Positions 1-11,794 of a DNA stretch of 64,000 bases are shown here, in pieces. Source of the stretch: Psoroptes ovis (Eukaryota; Arthropoda; Arachnida; Sarcoptiformes; Psoroptidae); NCBI GenBank assembly GCA_002943765.1, contig PQWQ01000001.1, positions 4,127,501 through 4,191,500 of the forward strand, read 5' to 3'. Within the stretch, counting starts at the first letter, position 1. Every line of letters starts with the position of its first letter. The notes below the pieces were generated by a model. It saw only the letters and a list, made by a program, of their open reading frames with translations. It was not told where the DNA came from and made no database searches. Made by a program: the position numbers and the translations under genes.

Positions 1-555
1 TCGACGCAACTCTACCACCACCACCTCCGCCGCCACCCCCGCCTCCGTCTTCATCAACCACTAATAATTCAAATAGTTAGTTTCGATTGATTGATTTTAT
101 GATATTTAAATATTTTTCTCTATTTTATAGATGAATTTAATTCACCACCACCTCCACCGCCGCCACCAATGAACGGTAATGGCTCGATACCGGTTAACAA
201 TATCAATATTAATAATAATAATCAGCAACAATTAAAACAGCCAACTGCTAATAAACCTACAGCCGAAGAATTGAAATCAGTTGTGTTGAAAAAAATCGAT
301 CCATTGCCTCAAACGAATAGCAATAAAAATGATGATGTACGTTCTAATTTATTAGCAGCAATAAGACATGGTATAAAATTGAAACGAGTAGCCGAAGAAA
401 AAAAGCGTGAAGTAGAACAAAATGGTCCATTGCATGATGTTGCATCGATATTGGCGCGTCGAGTTGCATTAGAATTATCCGATTCTGATGGTGTTGATGG
501 CGGTGATGATGATGGCAATGATTCAGATCCTTGGGATGATGAAAGTGAATGCTAA
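1..555 (+). CDS. SCAR: WAVE/SCAR actin-nucleation promoting factor, C-terminal part (5' truncated by window edge)
   Basis: Exons 1..75 and 131..555, joined in phase across a 55-bp GT-AG intron; the gene begins before the window. WAVE/SCAR relays Rac signals to the Arp2/3 complex at the cell cortex. Visible in order are a long polyproline tract (profilin/SH3 ligand), a WH2 actin-binding motif around SNLLAAIRHGIKLKRV, a central region with DVASILARRVALE, and an acidic tail with the single tryptophan (DSDPWDDESE) that binds Arp2/3. This is the VCA end of the family in the correct order. The LLAAIRxGIxLxRV and ILxRRxAxE pattern fits WAVE better than WASP. The stop at 553-555 is followed by an AT-rich 3' UTR. 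The N-terminal WAVE homology domain must lie upstream. Confidence 0.9.
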
Positions 556-1177
556 AAATGAATATTTCGAAGATTACTCTCATACAATATTATTTCATTG
601 TAGATAGTCTCAAAAAAGTTATTGAAGTATTATTAATCAAGACATCTAAACACATGACGATAAAATATTCCATTTTTGTATGAAAAATATGATTGATTCT
701 TTCATCAAAGTATAAAGCATCTCGCATTAAATTTTAATCTATTTATTTCTAACCAGAAAAAAAAAGTTTCAAAATTTCCATTGTAACAAATAAGCTATTA
801 CAATTTCTACTTATGTTTTGATTTATTTGTGTGTTTATATGTATGATGTCTGCGTGTGTTACTTTGTAATTTTTCTCAATCATTCTGATTTATGATTTTT
901 GCATGATTCTTTTCTTTTTTGAATTTGAATGATTTCATTGATTTAAATATTATAATTATTAATAAATTATATATACAAAGATTTCAATGAATCTAAAGTT
1001 TTCAATTTTTATTTCGATTGCCATCGACCATAAAATTATTTGAAAATTATAAAATTACTGTTGCCATCTATCATTTAAAGTTTTTGTCGAAAATATTATT
1101 TTGTACTCTTCAATTGATTGTTAAATTTTCATCTAAACGAATTAATATTAAAAATAAACTCAATCAAATTGACCAAA
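556..1177. other. Intergenic: SCAR 3' UTR and upstream region of the DHRS4-like gene
   Basis: AT-rich sequence without a supported gene. It should hold the SCAR 3' UTR and the promoter of the dehydrogenase gene. Reading frames at 1018-1239 and 1118-1177 have no family similarity. Confidence 0.5.
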
Positions 1178-2432
1178 ATGTCAAGGATATTATCAAAACA
1201 ATGGATAATTCGATCAACTTTAAAACGATTAAACAATAATCGCTTCCTATCGACAACCATTCAGCCAGGACATGCAAAATATAATCTTGAATCTAAAATA
1301 GCATTAGTAACAGCATCGACCGATGGGTACGTTTGTGATTTATTTTTCATGAAATTTAAATTGTATTCGGCATAATTTGAATAATTTACGCATTAGAATT
1401 GGTTTTTCTATTGCAAAACGCTTGGCTCAGAGCGGTGCAACCGTCATTGTTAGCAGTCGTAAACAAGCAAACGTTGATCGTGCATTGCAACAATTAAAAG
1501 ATGATGGTCATACATCGGTCGATGGAATTGTTTGTCATGTAGGCAAAGAAGAAGATCGACAAAATATGGTTCAATTGGTGAGTGTTTTTATTTTGATTTA
1601 CAGCTCGAACTTTTCCAAACTTTTCGCTTTCAAATTTATTCAAAGATTGCTGACAAATATAAAGGATTAGACATTTTAGTGTCGAATGCAGCAACTAATC
1701 CAGCTGTTGGTCATATTCTTGACGTAAGTTTTTGTTAAGATTTCTTGAAACGTTGAAATTCACAATTTTTTCGTGTTTTACAGTGCGAAGAAAGTGTCTA
1801 TGACAAAGTAAGTGATGATTTTGCTTAAGAATTCTCTATAAATATCTTCTCTATTAGATTATGGACACAAATGTGAAAGCACCATTTTTATTGACAAAAG
1901 CATTAGTACCATTCATGGAAAAACAAACCAAATCAAAAGATAAAGCAATCGTTTATATTAGTTCATTTGCTGGCTATCAAATGATGCCATTATTATCTAC
2001 ATATTCACTATCTAAATCGGCATTGATTGCATTGTCGAGAATTGTAGCTGTCGATTGTATGTATTTTTGGGCTGAACTGATCGTAAGAATAATTTATCTT
2101 CATTATCTTTCTTTTCATAGGTGCTAGCCGAGGCATTCGTGTCAATTGTGTATGTCCTGGTCTGATTAAAACAAGATTCAGTCAAGCACTTTGGGATAAT
2201 CCAGATGCTGAAGAAGAATTCAATAGAATGACTTTAATTAAACGGTGATAATTGACTTGATTTCATTTTTTAAACGATTTGTTTATTGTTTCTTTTTCAA
2301 AAAAATAATCATTTTAGGATGGGAACACCGGATGAAATGGCCAATTTGGTTACATTTTTAGTATCGGAAGAAGCTACATACATAACTGGTGAAAGTTTTG
2401 TAGCCAGTGGTGGAATATTTTCACGTTTATAA
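1178..2432 (+). CDS. DHRS4: Short-chain dehydrogenase/reductase, DHRS4-like, peroxisomal
   Basis: Seven exons: 1178..1326, 1397..1577, 1646..1723, 1784..1807, 1858..2056, 2121..2244, 2318..2432, all with GT-AG introns of about 50-75 bp, giving 289 residues. DHRS4 enzymes reduce carbonyls and retinal with NADPH. The nucleotide-binding glycine motif reads TASTDGIG, followed by the structural NAA motif, the catalytic serine in YISSFAG and the YSLSK catalytic Tyr/Lys pair. The last three residues are SRL, a type-1 peroxisomal targeting signal also found at the end of DHRS4, which strengthens the call. The N-terminus (MSRILSKQW...) is basic and could act as a mitochondrial presequence, so dual targeting is possible. 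The ATG at 1178 (AAAATG) is preferred because upstream sequence shows no conservation. Confidence 0.9.
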
Positions 2433-2715
2433 ATGATGATATTTACATTGTTTGAATTGTTAAGAATTTGAATAAATTTTTATTTGAAAAATTCATCTCG
2501 TTACTATCTTTAATTACCATTAATTATGGTGAATCAATGAAATTTGGTGTCATAATTATTGAATTTGAAATTTAATTGAAAAAAAAACGTTTTCGACCGT
2601 TCATATACAATTGTAACCAAAAAATCACATGTTTTATTTGGATTTTTTTTTGTTTCATGCATTTTGATTTTTTGATAATTCAAAATTATCTCTGACAATT
2701 AAATCATTTCAAAAA

Positions 2716-3325
2716 ATGGAAAATCAACGTCGTATGCAAACTATTGTTGATAATTTAAATAAAATGCGTGCCGAACAGCGTTCACTATCGCAAAAAGTTT
2801 CAGAATTAGAATCGGAAGCAACTGAACACCGGTAAATGTGTTATTTAATCAATTGATTTCAATCAATTTCATTCATTTTAATTGTAATTTTTTTTCATTG
2901 TCTTTCAAATGTAATAGCCTTGTGATTGAAGCATTAAAAGAGGTGAACAAAGATCGTACCTGTTATCGTTTGATTGGTGGTATACTTGTGCAACAAACTG
3001 TTGATATTGTTTTGCCTGATTTAGAGAAAAATTTCGATATGGTAAACACGTGTTTTTTTCAATGTTTGATACATTTAATTCACTTATTCATTTATCGGTT
3101 TGATAGATCAAGAAAACAATCGAAACATATCGTGAAAATGTCAAGCAGAAAGGAACGGCCATCAATGATTATATTCAACAACATAATCTAGGGCCATTGA
3201 TACGAAGTGCAGCTGATGGAGGTGTCAGTGGCAATCGGTCATCGACCGCAGAAAAATCCAGCGATAGTAAAGATAATGCAGACCAATCGAAAACCAAAGC
3301 TACATCATCTGTTTTGGTCGAATAA
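2716..3325 (+). CDS. PFDN2: Prefoldin subunit 2
   Basis: Exons 2716..2831, 2918..3041 and 3107..3325 give 152 residues. Prefoldin is the hexameric cytosolic cochaperone that hands nascent actin and tubulin to the TRiC/CCT chaperonin; subunit 2 is a beta-type subunit. An N-terminal coiled-coil helix (NKMRAEQRSLSQKVSELE) leads to a conserved beta-hairpin with CYRLIGGILVQQTV, then a second helix (IKKTIETYRENVKQKGTAIND). The last 50 residues are Ser/Lys/Asp-rich and variable. It lies 284 bp after the DHRS4-like gene on the same strand and ends only 66 bp from the stop of the convergent RUSF1 gene, so the two 3' UTRs probably overlap. Confidence 0.93.
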
Positions 3326-3391
3326 AATACTTTTATTTTTCAATAACACAATCAAATAACTGTAAATAAAAACTTTGACAGTTTCGAAATA

Positions 3392-4790
3392 TTAATCAAA
3401 TTTTTCATGATCGAAATCATCTTCCATGATAATTTCGGCCATTAAAACATGAGAGATATCCCATTGATTTTTAGCGAATTCATTCTTGATTTTTGGCATG
3501 CATTTTCGATGCATTTCTTCGGATTCCGAAATTGACTGTCGATTTTTCAATAAAAATACCAAACACAATGCTTCAATCATCACAGATGGTTCATTAGTCA
3601 ATACGTTAATCATATGAGTATTGTCATTATGATAAACTATGAATTTTTCATTGATTGGATCCACAATTTTCTTATGATGGTTTTGTATTTTGTCATGAAC
3701 AAAATAAACATTTTCAAATGTCGTATCATGTTTGCAGCGGCGAAAGAACCAAACATTTTCTTCGGAATTAACTGATTGTATCGATAAATTATTTGTTTGT
3801 GTTGAATTCGGATGATTATAAAAATTATCTAAAAATATAGCCAAACGTTTACAATTGAATACATTGAAACGTATGGAACGAACTGCTCGATAATTAGAAT
3901 ACAAATGACCAATCGTGAACATAATGAAGATTGACCATGTTAACCTAAATGGTTAGTGATTAATAAATGATTAGTAAAATCAAAAAACGATTGAATAATT
4001 ACATTAATTGATCCGAAACAAAAGGAATGATCAATAACGAGAATAGCAATGCAAATAAATTCACAATACGTTCTTGGCTTTGATCTTTAGCTGATACATC
4101 GGCCATGTTATTGCATTTCGCTTGCTGGATAATAATTGAGAATTAACAATCATAAATTTAATAATTTTCAACAAATTTTTGATCAGCTCACATGTTGTGT
4201 CAATGCAGCACGTGTTGCACCTCCAGCAATACCAACCAAAGATCTCAAAATACCTGAAATACATTGAACAATCGTAAATTGATAGCCAAAAAATATTGGA
4301 CTCATTAAATCAATGAAAATAGCAAAATCATTCATGAGATCAGCAAATAAACGCCATCGTTTACAATCCGAATCCATTCTCGTACATTGTATGGTTGCAA
4401 ATATCAGTGAGCCAATGATAGATGTACCATCTAAACTGAAACAAAACAATCAGACTGATTAGAACTATGATAAATCTTTGGACAAAATCTGAAAAAAACC
4501 TTTAAGAATCCATGTGATTGTGGCAGCTAAAATGGTTGCCGATGAATCACCAACACCAACACCTTTGAAAATGGCTTGTGTTGCCAAATTATTCATAATA
4601 CTGGAACAAAATGCTTGTAAACAATCCCAAAATTGATATTCAAGATAATCATCGCTAACCGAATGTGGATATCCATTGGGCAGTAGAGCTTTCTGATGAG
4701 TTCAACAACATAGAAAATCGACAATTAGTCAAAATGGTCAAAAATCAAATTAAAAAAACAAACTTTGAAAATTTTTTTAATCTTCATCAT
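3392..4790 (-). CDS. RUSF1: RUS family member 1 (DUF647 / C16orf58 family)
   Basis: Exons in transcript order: 4790..4764, 4692..4500, 4430..4192, 4124..4003, 3944..3392, giving 377 residues. RUS proteins are membrane proteins related to plant ROOT UV-B SENSITIVE; their molecular role is unclear. Diagnostic stretches are GYPHSVSDDYLEYQFWD, GVGVGDSSATILAATITW, RWRLFADLMNDFA, GGATRAALTQH and NNMADVSAKDQSQE, in family order, with hydrophobic segments between and after them. The third exon uses the acceptor TTTAG at 4431 rather than an earlier CAG, because only that restores the family reading K-D-G. The short first exon (MMKIKKIFK) is the weakest part: it is in phase and has a donor, but the N-terminus could lie further upstream. 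Confidence 0.88.
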
Positions 4791-4887
4791 ATGAGCTGTT
4801 TTCAATCATTTATTGCAGAAATTTATTTGAAAAAAACGTGTACACTTCAAAATTAACAAGAATAAAACTTGAAAATCAAATGGTTGA

Positions 4888-5505
4888 TTATTTTTCATCT
4901 AAAAAGTAATAATTTGGTACCAAAAATGGTTTGCTAGTCGTAGTTGTGGTGGTGGTTGTCGTTGCGGCAGTTGATGACTCATTAATTGATTTATCACACG
5001 TAACATTCCATACCGGTGGCCATCCCCACCACCACCACAACCAGTTATCAGCATCCGGTTGTTGTTGGGGTTTATCTGGCGATGGTGTCTGCTGCGACTT
5101 TTCTGGTAATGCTGGGTCACTGATTGCTGGAAATCCCGATTGATGATAATGAATAAAATTCTGATAATTAATGTAAAATCGGGCGACATCATCTACGTTA
5201 GGTCGCACTGTGGTTGATTGTTTCGATGAAGATGCTTTTTTATCCATTTCATCACCAATAAATTGATGAAATTTCGCATGTAACCGGTACAAATCTTTTA
5301 ATGTTACCACTTTATCCGAAGAATTTTTATAGATATTTCCTATGCTACCAAGAAAACTGATGATTGGATTACTATTCTGGAAATTAATAAAATTAAAATT
5401 AAAATTACAAAAAAAAAATCAAATTTAAAACCAAATACCAACCGTCGATTGTGATAACATAATCATCATCACAATCATTGATAAAAAAGATGGTAAAATG
5501 TCCAT
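4888..5505 (-). CDS. Putative small secreted protein, unrecognised, Trp-rich core and Thr run
   Basis: Exons 5505..5443 and 5376..4888 join in phase 0 across a 66-bp intron, giving 183 residues. The start is the ATG at 5505, which opens a hydrophobic, Met-rich signal-peptide-like segment (MDILPSFLSMIVMMIMLSQS). The mature part is mildly charged, then Pro/Gln-rich, then has a run of five tryptophans (NWLWWWWWGWPPVW is the region; see 5010-5040), a single NVTC glycosylation sequon and a run of nine threonines near the C-terminus. No family was recognised. The gene is divergent from nothing nearby and sits 98 bp upstream of the RUSF1 start on the same strand. It may be lineage-specific. Confidence 0.6.
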
Positions 5506-8500
5506 GTTTGGCCCTGTAAATCTGAATATTTGAATGAAATGGTCATAATTTATATCAGCGAATTTTCATTTTATCATCTGAACAATCGTAAAAATATTTC
5601 TGGTCATCGTGACGTTGACAAATATGGTGTTGGATCATTTTTGTCATAAGATTGTTATTGATTGTATCTTGTCAAATCATTTGACCAGAAACACCGAAAT
5701 TTAAAAGAAAAAATCAATCAACAAATGACAAATCAACATGAAAATGGAAATATTGTCCAAGATTTTGATTGGTTTCTGTATTGATCGGGAGAAAATTCAT
5801 TTAATTTACCGGGAAATTGTGAATTAATTTTCCGTGTTTCATACATTCAATTCCAATTAATTTTCGAAGATGAAAATAATTAAATATTTCCATCATCATT
5901 ATAGTTATTATCCAATTTTTTTTCATTCATCATTTGTCAATCAAAAAAAATCAATCGATATGCGATTGAATAGATTGAATAAATCAATGAATAATGACAA
6001 TAATAATAAATTAAACATGTACAAAATGTTTATTCAAATAAAGAAAAAAAATGTCAAATACACATCTTGAAAAAGAAGAAAACACAACACAGAAATATCG
6101 ATTCAAATCAATATCAAATCGATCAATCAATAAATCAATTTGAAAATACCCGATTTCATCTCGCTTCAAAAACAAATGAATGAATTAAACGAATGAATCA
6201 CATAATTAATTTAAGATTGAAATTCAAATTAAATTTTCCAATTTTCACCGCCGACAAACGAAGAATACAAAAACATTCCAGCGATCGCCGATCGCCGCGG
6301 ATTCCCGGTAAACCGTAGTAAACTTCTATGATATCCCGAAAATTGTCAACGTTGATACTCTTCGAAATGGTTTCAACATCCTTCGTCTTCATTCAATCAT
6401 TGTAAGCAATAGAAACATTTCACCGGCGAACAACGGCGCAAATGCATTGAATGAATTTGAAAATTGAGAAATATATTTGTCACCAACATTACAGAATCTT
6501 AAATAAATTAACTGAAAGTATTTTACAAACAGTACAAAGCAAACATTTGACAGTTGGCTTTTTTTCAGTTAGCCGGTTGATTTCTGGTAATTTTTTTTTG
6601 TGATTATTTCTCGCTGATAAAATCAATTATCACCATTTGTATTTTGACTGTAATATGACTTACCATAAACATTACATTACATTTATTATTATTTAAATAT
6701 TGATGGAAAATGAATGAAAATGAAATGAAATGAATGCAACCCAAAACAATCATCAACAAATACAACATTTATGGCATTTTCATTTTATTCCAATCATCAT
6801 TTCATTTCTTGATATGTTTCTTTGTTGATACATTCAAAGACTTTTTTGCCGGTTCATCATCAAATAACCGCCATCAAATGATTGTTTGGTGTGTGTACAT
6901 TTATGTATTTTTCGTGCATTTCATCTTGATGTACATAATCTTATTTATTTGAAAAGTAATAAATTTCATTTTTTTTTTTTTTTTTTTTTGATATTTTGAA
7001 TCAACCAACACAACACCAACGATAAATAAATAAACAAAAAGTCAAATTAAATTTTGAGAAAGAAACAGCAAAACATATCAAACAAATTATGATCATCATC
7101 AGTAGAATTACCACCACATCATCAATAATCACCACTAAATTACCACCATCATCATCATAATTATAATCATAATCATTGATATTATGGTTCAAAACACCGT
7201 AACGTATTCTGAGGCATATACATGCACACACAAGCAATTGATTTAGCTGTTGTTGAGCCTCTTGGCGAGTAATTATTCATGGATTAAATACATATTTATT
7301 TATCCATCCATTTATCCATCTACACATTCATACATTTATCCATCAATTCATCCATACATACATTTATCCATCCATACATCCACTCATCCATCAATCCATA
7401 CAACCATTCAATCAACGGTTAATACCGAGTTAACAATTTTTAAATATTTGAATATTGAAAATCAAACAAATCAAATTAAATCAAGTGAAAAATATGATTT
7501 TTCCTTCTGTTTTTGTTAATAATTTCAAATGAATAAATAAATAAATAAATAATTAAACATTGAAAAATAATAATTCATCGATTGCTTCTCAACAATTCAC
7601 ACTGTTTGGTAGAAACAGATTGTAAAACAGATTTGGCCATTTGGCATTCATATGGTTGTTGCTATTTATTATTATAATCGAGTGAATATAATCATAATAA
7701 TCAATCAATATACGATTATAGTAACTAGCTTTGGCCGGATGATAGTTTATTGATTTAGTTTTTTTTTTTGCTTTTTTGGTTCAATTTTCTTGATTATTAT
7801 CATCTTATTAAGTGTCGTGTATCAATAGTGTATCATCTTCTGCTGCTGCTGCTATTTCTTCTTGATCATCATCGTCTTTAAATCTTCATCATCCTCATCG
7901 TCTTCAGATTGATCGAAATCAACAATTTCTTCTGCCATAAACGCTTTAGATCAGAGATTTCGTTTGTTTCGAAATCGAAAAATTGGAAAAAAATATCAAA
8001 AAATTCGATATCGTTCATCGAATGAAAATATTGATGATTATATATTAATTATGTTTGATGATGAATTAATGGTGGATGTAAAGTGAGAAAAAAATCATAA
8101 TTTCCAATGATAAATTATTATCATTGATACATTTGATTTGATTCATTCATTCATTCATTTAATTCAAATTGATTGATATGATGGATAAATGTGTGTTAAA
8201 AATAACTTTGAAAAAAAATTGATGATTATGATTATGAAGATGAAGACATGTGCATGTGTTCTTAAGTGTAAAATGCTGTTGATGCTCGCTGATCATACTA
8301 TTTGACTATTTGATTGGTTGACGATCATCATCATCATCATCATAATCATTGTACTACTGATTAATGTACTGAATTCGAAACATTCACCACTAATTCACCA
8401 CCAAAAATATACTAATCAAAATAAATAATTAATAAATCACAAAAAAAATCAATCATAAATGAATTATGATGATGATGATGATGATGATGATTAGTAGCAT

Positions 8501-10269
8501 ATAAATGATATGAATGAATTTAATGCAAAAATTTCAAAGTGTTTCCCATCAAATATATATCAATGCTTATGTTGATTTTTTAAATAATCAAAATAAATAT
8601 TTGAATTGATCAAAATATATGAATGTTATCACACACAAAATCATCAAATAAACGAGAACAAATTGAAATCGAATCGAGTTGAGTTGAATTGAATCAAAAA
8701 TCAAAAATTGAATCAAAAAATTGAATACAATTTTGTTGCTTCGTACAATTTTCATCTTTTCGGTGTGTTTCTATTTCCATTCAATTATTTGTATGTCGTT
8801 GTAATTATGTCTTTGTTCTGTTTTGTTTGTTTATTTACTTTTTTTTTGAATGAATTAAAATTGAAAATTTGCTATTTGGTTTAATTGAAAATTCAGCCAA
8901 CAAAAAATAAGCGAATCATTACCACCAAGAAATAAAAGAAGAATAAAGAAGAAATCCTAAGAGAATTTTAATGGAAAAAAATTGTTCAATTTTTTTTTTT
9001 GGTCGTTCGGTCGGTCGAAACAAATCTTTTCGATTTTTGAAAAAACAAACAAACAAAACAAAACAACAAATTGAATCAAAATCATATCATTTAACGATCA
9101 CAATAGTGATTCAATACAAATGAAGAATTTGCCGTTGTATCCAAATGAAGAATTGAATACAAAGCAAAATATAAAAAAAAACAACAGAAATTTAAAACAC
9201 CGAAATCATTGAATCACTGAAAAAAGTAATAATTATTTCAAATTCATACAATTTCATTGTATTGTATCGTATCGTATTGTATTCAACTGTGAAATAATAC
9301 AAAGAACTAAATTGAATAATTATAATTATAATAATAGCAATATTTATAAATTGAATAATTATAAATATCAATTTATGATAGTTATAATTATAAATCTTTC
9401 CTATCTTTTTCAATATTATCATCATTTGTTCGGGATTCTTTCATTAATATACTTCTTGTTATTGTTATTATTGCTTATTATTATCATCATAATCATCATT
9501 ATTATTATTATTATTATCAGTGTTTCGGCTGCTTATTATTATTAAACGAAAAGTAATTGGTAAGTTTTTATTTGATTTTATTTTTGATTTCATTTATTTT
9601 TTTTTTCGGTTCTTTGTGTAAACATTTTTGTTTTTCATTTGTCACTTTTGTTCAGTGTGTGATATGTATTAATGTCAGTGTATGTGTGTGTGTTTAAGTA
9701 TGTCAATGTGTTTTTTGATTTTGTGTGTTTCGATTTCTAATTTCAAAAATAAATCAATCAAACATCAATCAATATACAGGAATTTAAAAAAAAATTCAAT
9801 TCATTCAATTAAATTTGAACCTTTGAATCAAATGAAAATGAAAAGAAACCAATCAAAGATTCTCAAAGAATTTATGAGAGAAAAGAAATCAAAGAAATTC
9901 TTCAGAATTCTATGGAATTCTTTGAAAAATTCTTGTTAATTGAAATCGAGAGATTTGAAAAATTTCATTCAATTAAATCGAGAAAGAATAGAAGGAATTT
10001 ATTTATTATTGAAGTATTTGATATTTGAATTGGCAGATATTTATGAGAAACAAGAGAGCGAAACGAGAGAGAATATGATTAATTTATTTATTTTTATTTT
10101 TGTTTGAATTTGAATCATTTGATTTTTAAATCATTCAAACATTGAAATATGAATGTCAAAACTTTGATTTCAAATCAAATGTCAGAAAATAAACATAATT
10201 TAAGTAAAAAAAAAAATTCATTCAATCAATCAATCAAAATATTTAATTTTACGAATATCAATGAGTAAT
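5506..10269. other. Long gene-poor region with simple repeats
   Basis: Roughly 4.8 kb of strongly AT-rich DNA with no supported gene on either strand. It contains an A/T homopolymer near 6971-6989, a TCCA-type tract at 7290-7420, GAT/ATC triplet tracts near 8320-8345 and 8464-8492, a TATCG/TATTG tract near 9250-9285 and ATT/ATC tracts near 9310-9545. Two coding-like islands stand out weakly: 6198-6392 (-), GC-richer than its surroundings, and 7852-7938 (-), an acidic 28-codon frame. Distal regulatory DNA or 5' exons of the PDF-receptor gene could lie here. Confidence 0.5.
7290..7420. repeat. TCCA/TACA-type imperfect microsatellite
   Basis: Imperfect tetranucleotide repeat dominated by ATCC, ATTT and ATAC units. 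It keeps a frame open that reads as Ile-His-Pro-Ser repeats, which is a by-product of the repeat. Confidence 0.8.
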
Positions 10270-10740
10270 GCGATTAGGAATTCAATATCTTTACGCAACG
10301 TTCATGGAAAGAATTAGTGGGATTGGCCACAATTCAAAACCGCTGATAATTTTTCTTGATTCTTTTGCATACAACATATACTCAGGTTAATAATGTGGAT
10401 GAGGTGTAAAACAGACCAGTGTAGCGAAGGAATTTTTGCTTCATAATTTTTAGCAGGTGCATTGTCATGCAGCAGTATGACTTCTATTGATCTTCTCCCG
10501 TCATGTTTTTCTTATGTTTTTTGGAATCGTTCTATCAGTTGAACATATCTTTACGATTTGATCGTCAAATTAGTGTGTATAACATGCAATGATGTGATCT
10601 TTGATAGTCCCATCATACGCACAATAAGACAATAAATGGAACTTCCATAAAAGTTAACATTTGGATCTGGTAATGGAGATTGATAGATTATATTAGCGAA
10701 TTTCCCTCTGTCTTTGACCAATAAACTCTTTTAGATTAAA
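10270..10740 (-). pseudogene. Degenerate Tc1/mariner-type transposase remnant
   Basis: Read on the minus strand, the sequence around 10461-10490 encodes VILLHDNAPA, the hallmark second-aspartate block of mariner transposases. The preceding stretch (VQLIERFQKT, then a stop, then EKHDGRRSIE) matches the usual layout of the region before that block. Frameshifts and in-frame stops interrupt it on both sides, and the third catalytic block (normally YSPDLAPSDYHLF-like) is not readable. It is a decayed copy without function. I saw no convincing terminal inverted repeats, so the ends given are approximate. Confidence 0.65.
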
Positions 10741-11794
10741 ACATCTAAGATGGTAATAGAAGAATCGACAAAGGTAACTTAGAAAAATGAAAATTTCACT
10801 GAGACTGATCACGTTGAAAATAGAAATCTCATGTAACGGACTAGTGTTTTATTTATATACATTTCAACGTGTTCGAAAATATTAAAAATTCGAAGCAAAG
10901 AATTCCGAAGTGCATACAATCCATACACATACATTGAAAAAATTAATCATTGAAAAATTGATCATAGTTTTCAATGAAATTATCATTGAAAACGGGATAA
11001 AATGTCTTACTTTTATTGAAAATATCATTGGACCGCACGGCGGAAATGTATGGCGGTCATGTTGTAAGAAATATTTTGCTTTGAACACACATTTTGACTT
11101 GACAACCAAAAATTTGTTTAGTCGCTTTGTGTGATAATAAATAATGTATGGATAATGATGATGATGATGATATGACAACGTTATTATCATTGTTATTATC
11201 ATTATTATTATTAGTATTTAGTTATTTTGATTTAATTATTGGGTGTTCGTGTTTTATTTTTGAATATGCGAAATACACGAGAAAATGGAAATATGATTTG
11301 GTAAAATTTTTTTATGATTTGCGATTGTCAAATACGAAGAAACGAGCTAAGAATGAAATAATTTCCATTGTTTTCCATTTGTCATTTGTTCTCAGTTGAT
11401 TCATGTCGTTTGTCTTTGAAAATGTTTTCGAAAATCCTCGGCAATTTAGATTAATTTCAATTAATTTCGAAGAAAATTAATTAATTCAATCAAGCAAACA
11501 GATTAACAGTAAATGATGATGATCATCATTTAGTTAATGATTCAATGACAATGATTGTTTCGTTTCGTTTCGTTGACAAATCTTAGCTATTTGTTATTCG
11601 TCTTTTTTTCCTTTGTCTTAACAAGATCTTATTAATATTTGGCAAACGATCATTTCCCACAGTGATACCATCATTTTGAGCGAAAGAAAAAGTCTAATTT
11701 TCATTTGAATTCAATTCAATTTTCGATTAATTTTATATTTCTAATTTATTCATTTATATAATGAATCAATAAATAAATCATTTATTAGAACATA
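10741..11794. other. Intergenic region upstream of the PDF-receptor-like gene
   Basis: AT-rich DNA with no supported gene. A GC-richer patch near 11030-11065 may be residual transposon sequence. The 300 bp before 11795 should include the receptor gene's 5' UTR or promoter. Confidence 0.45.

Noticed and set aside
7250..7519. Ile-His-Pro-Ser repeat frame
   Set aside because: Produced by a tetranucleotide microsatellite.
10910..11134. 74-codon plus frame near the mariner relic
   Set aside because: No family similarity; overlaps a competing minus frame of equal length and lies in repeat-like DNA.
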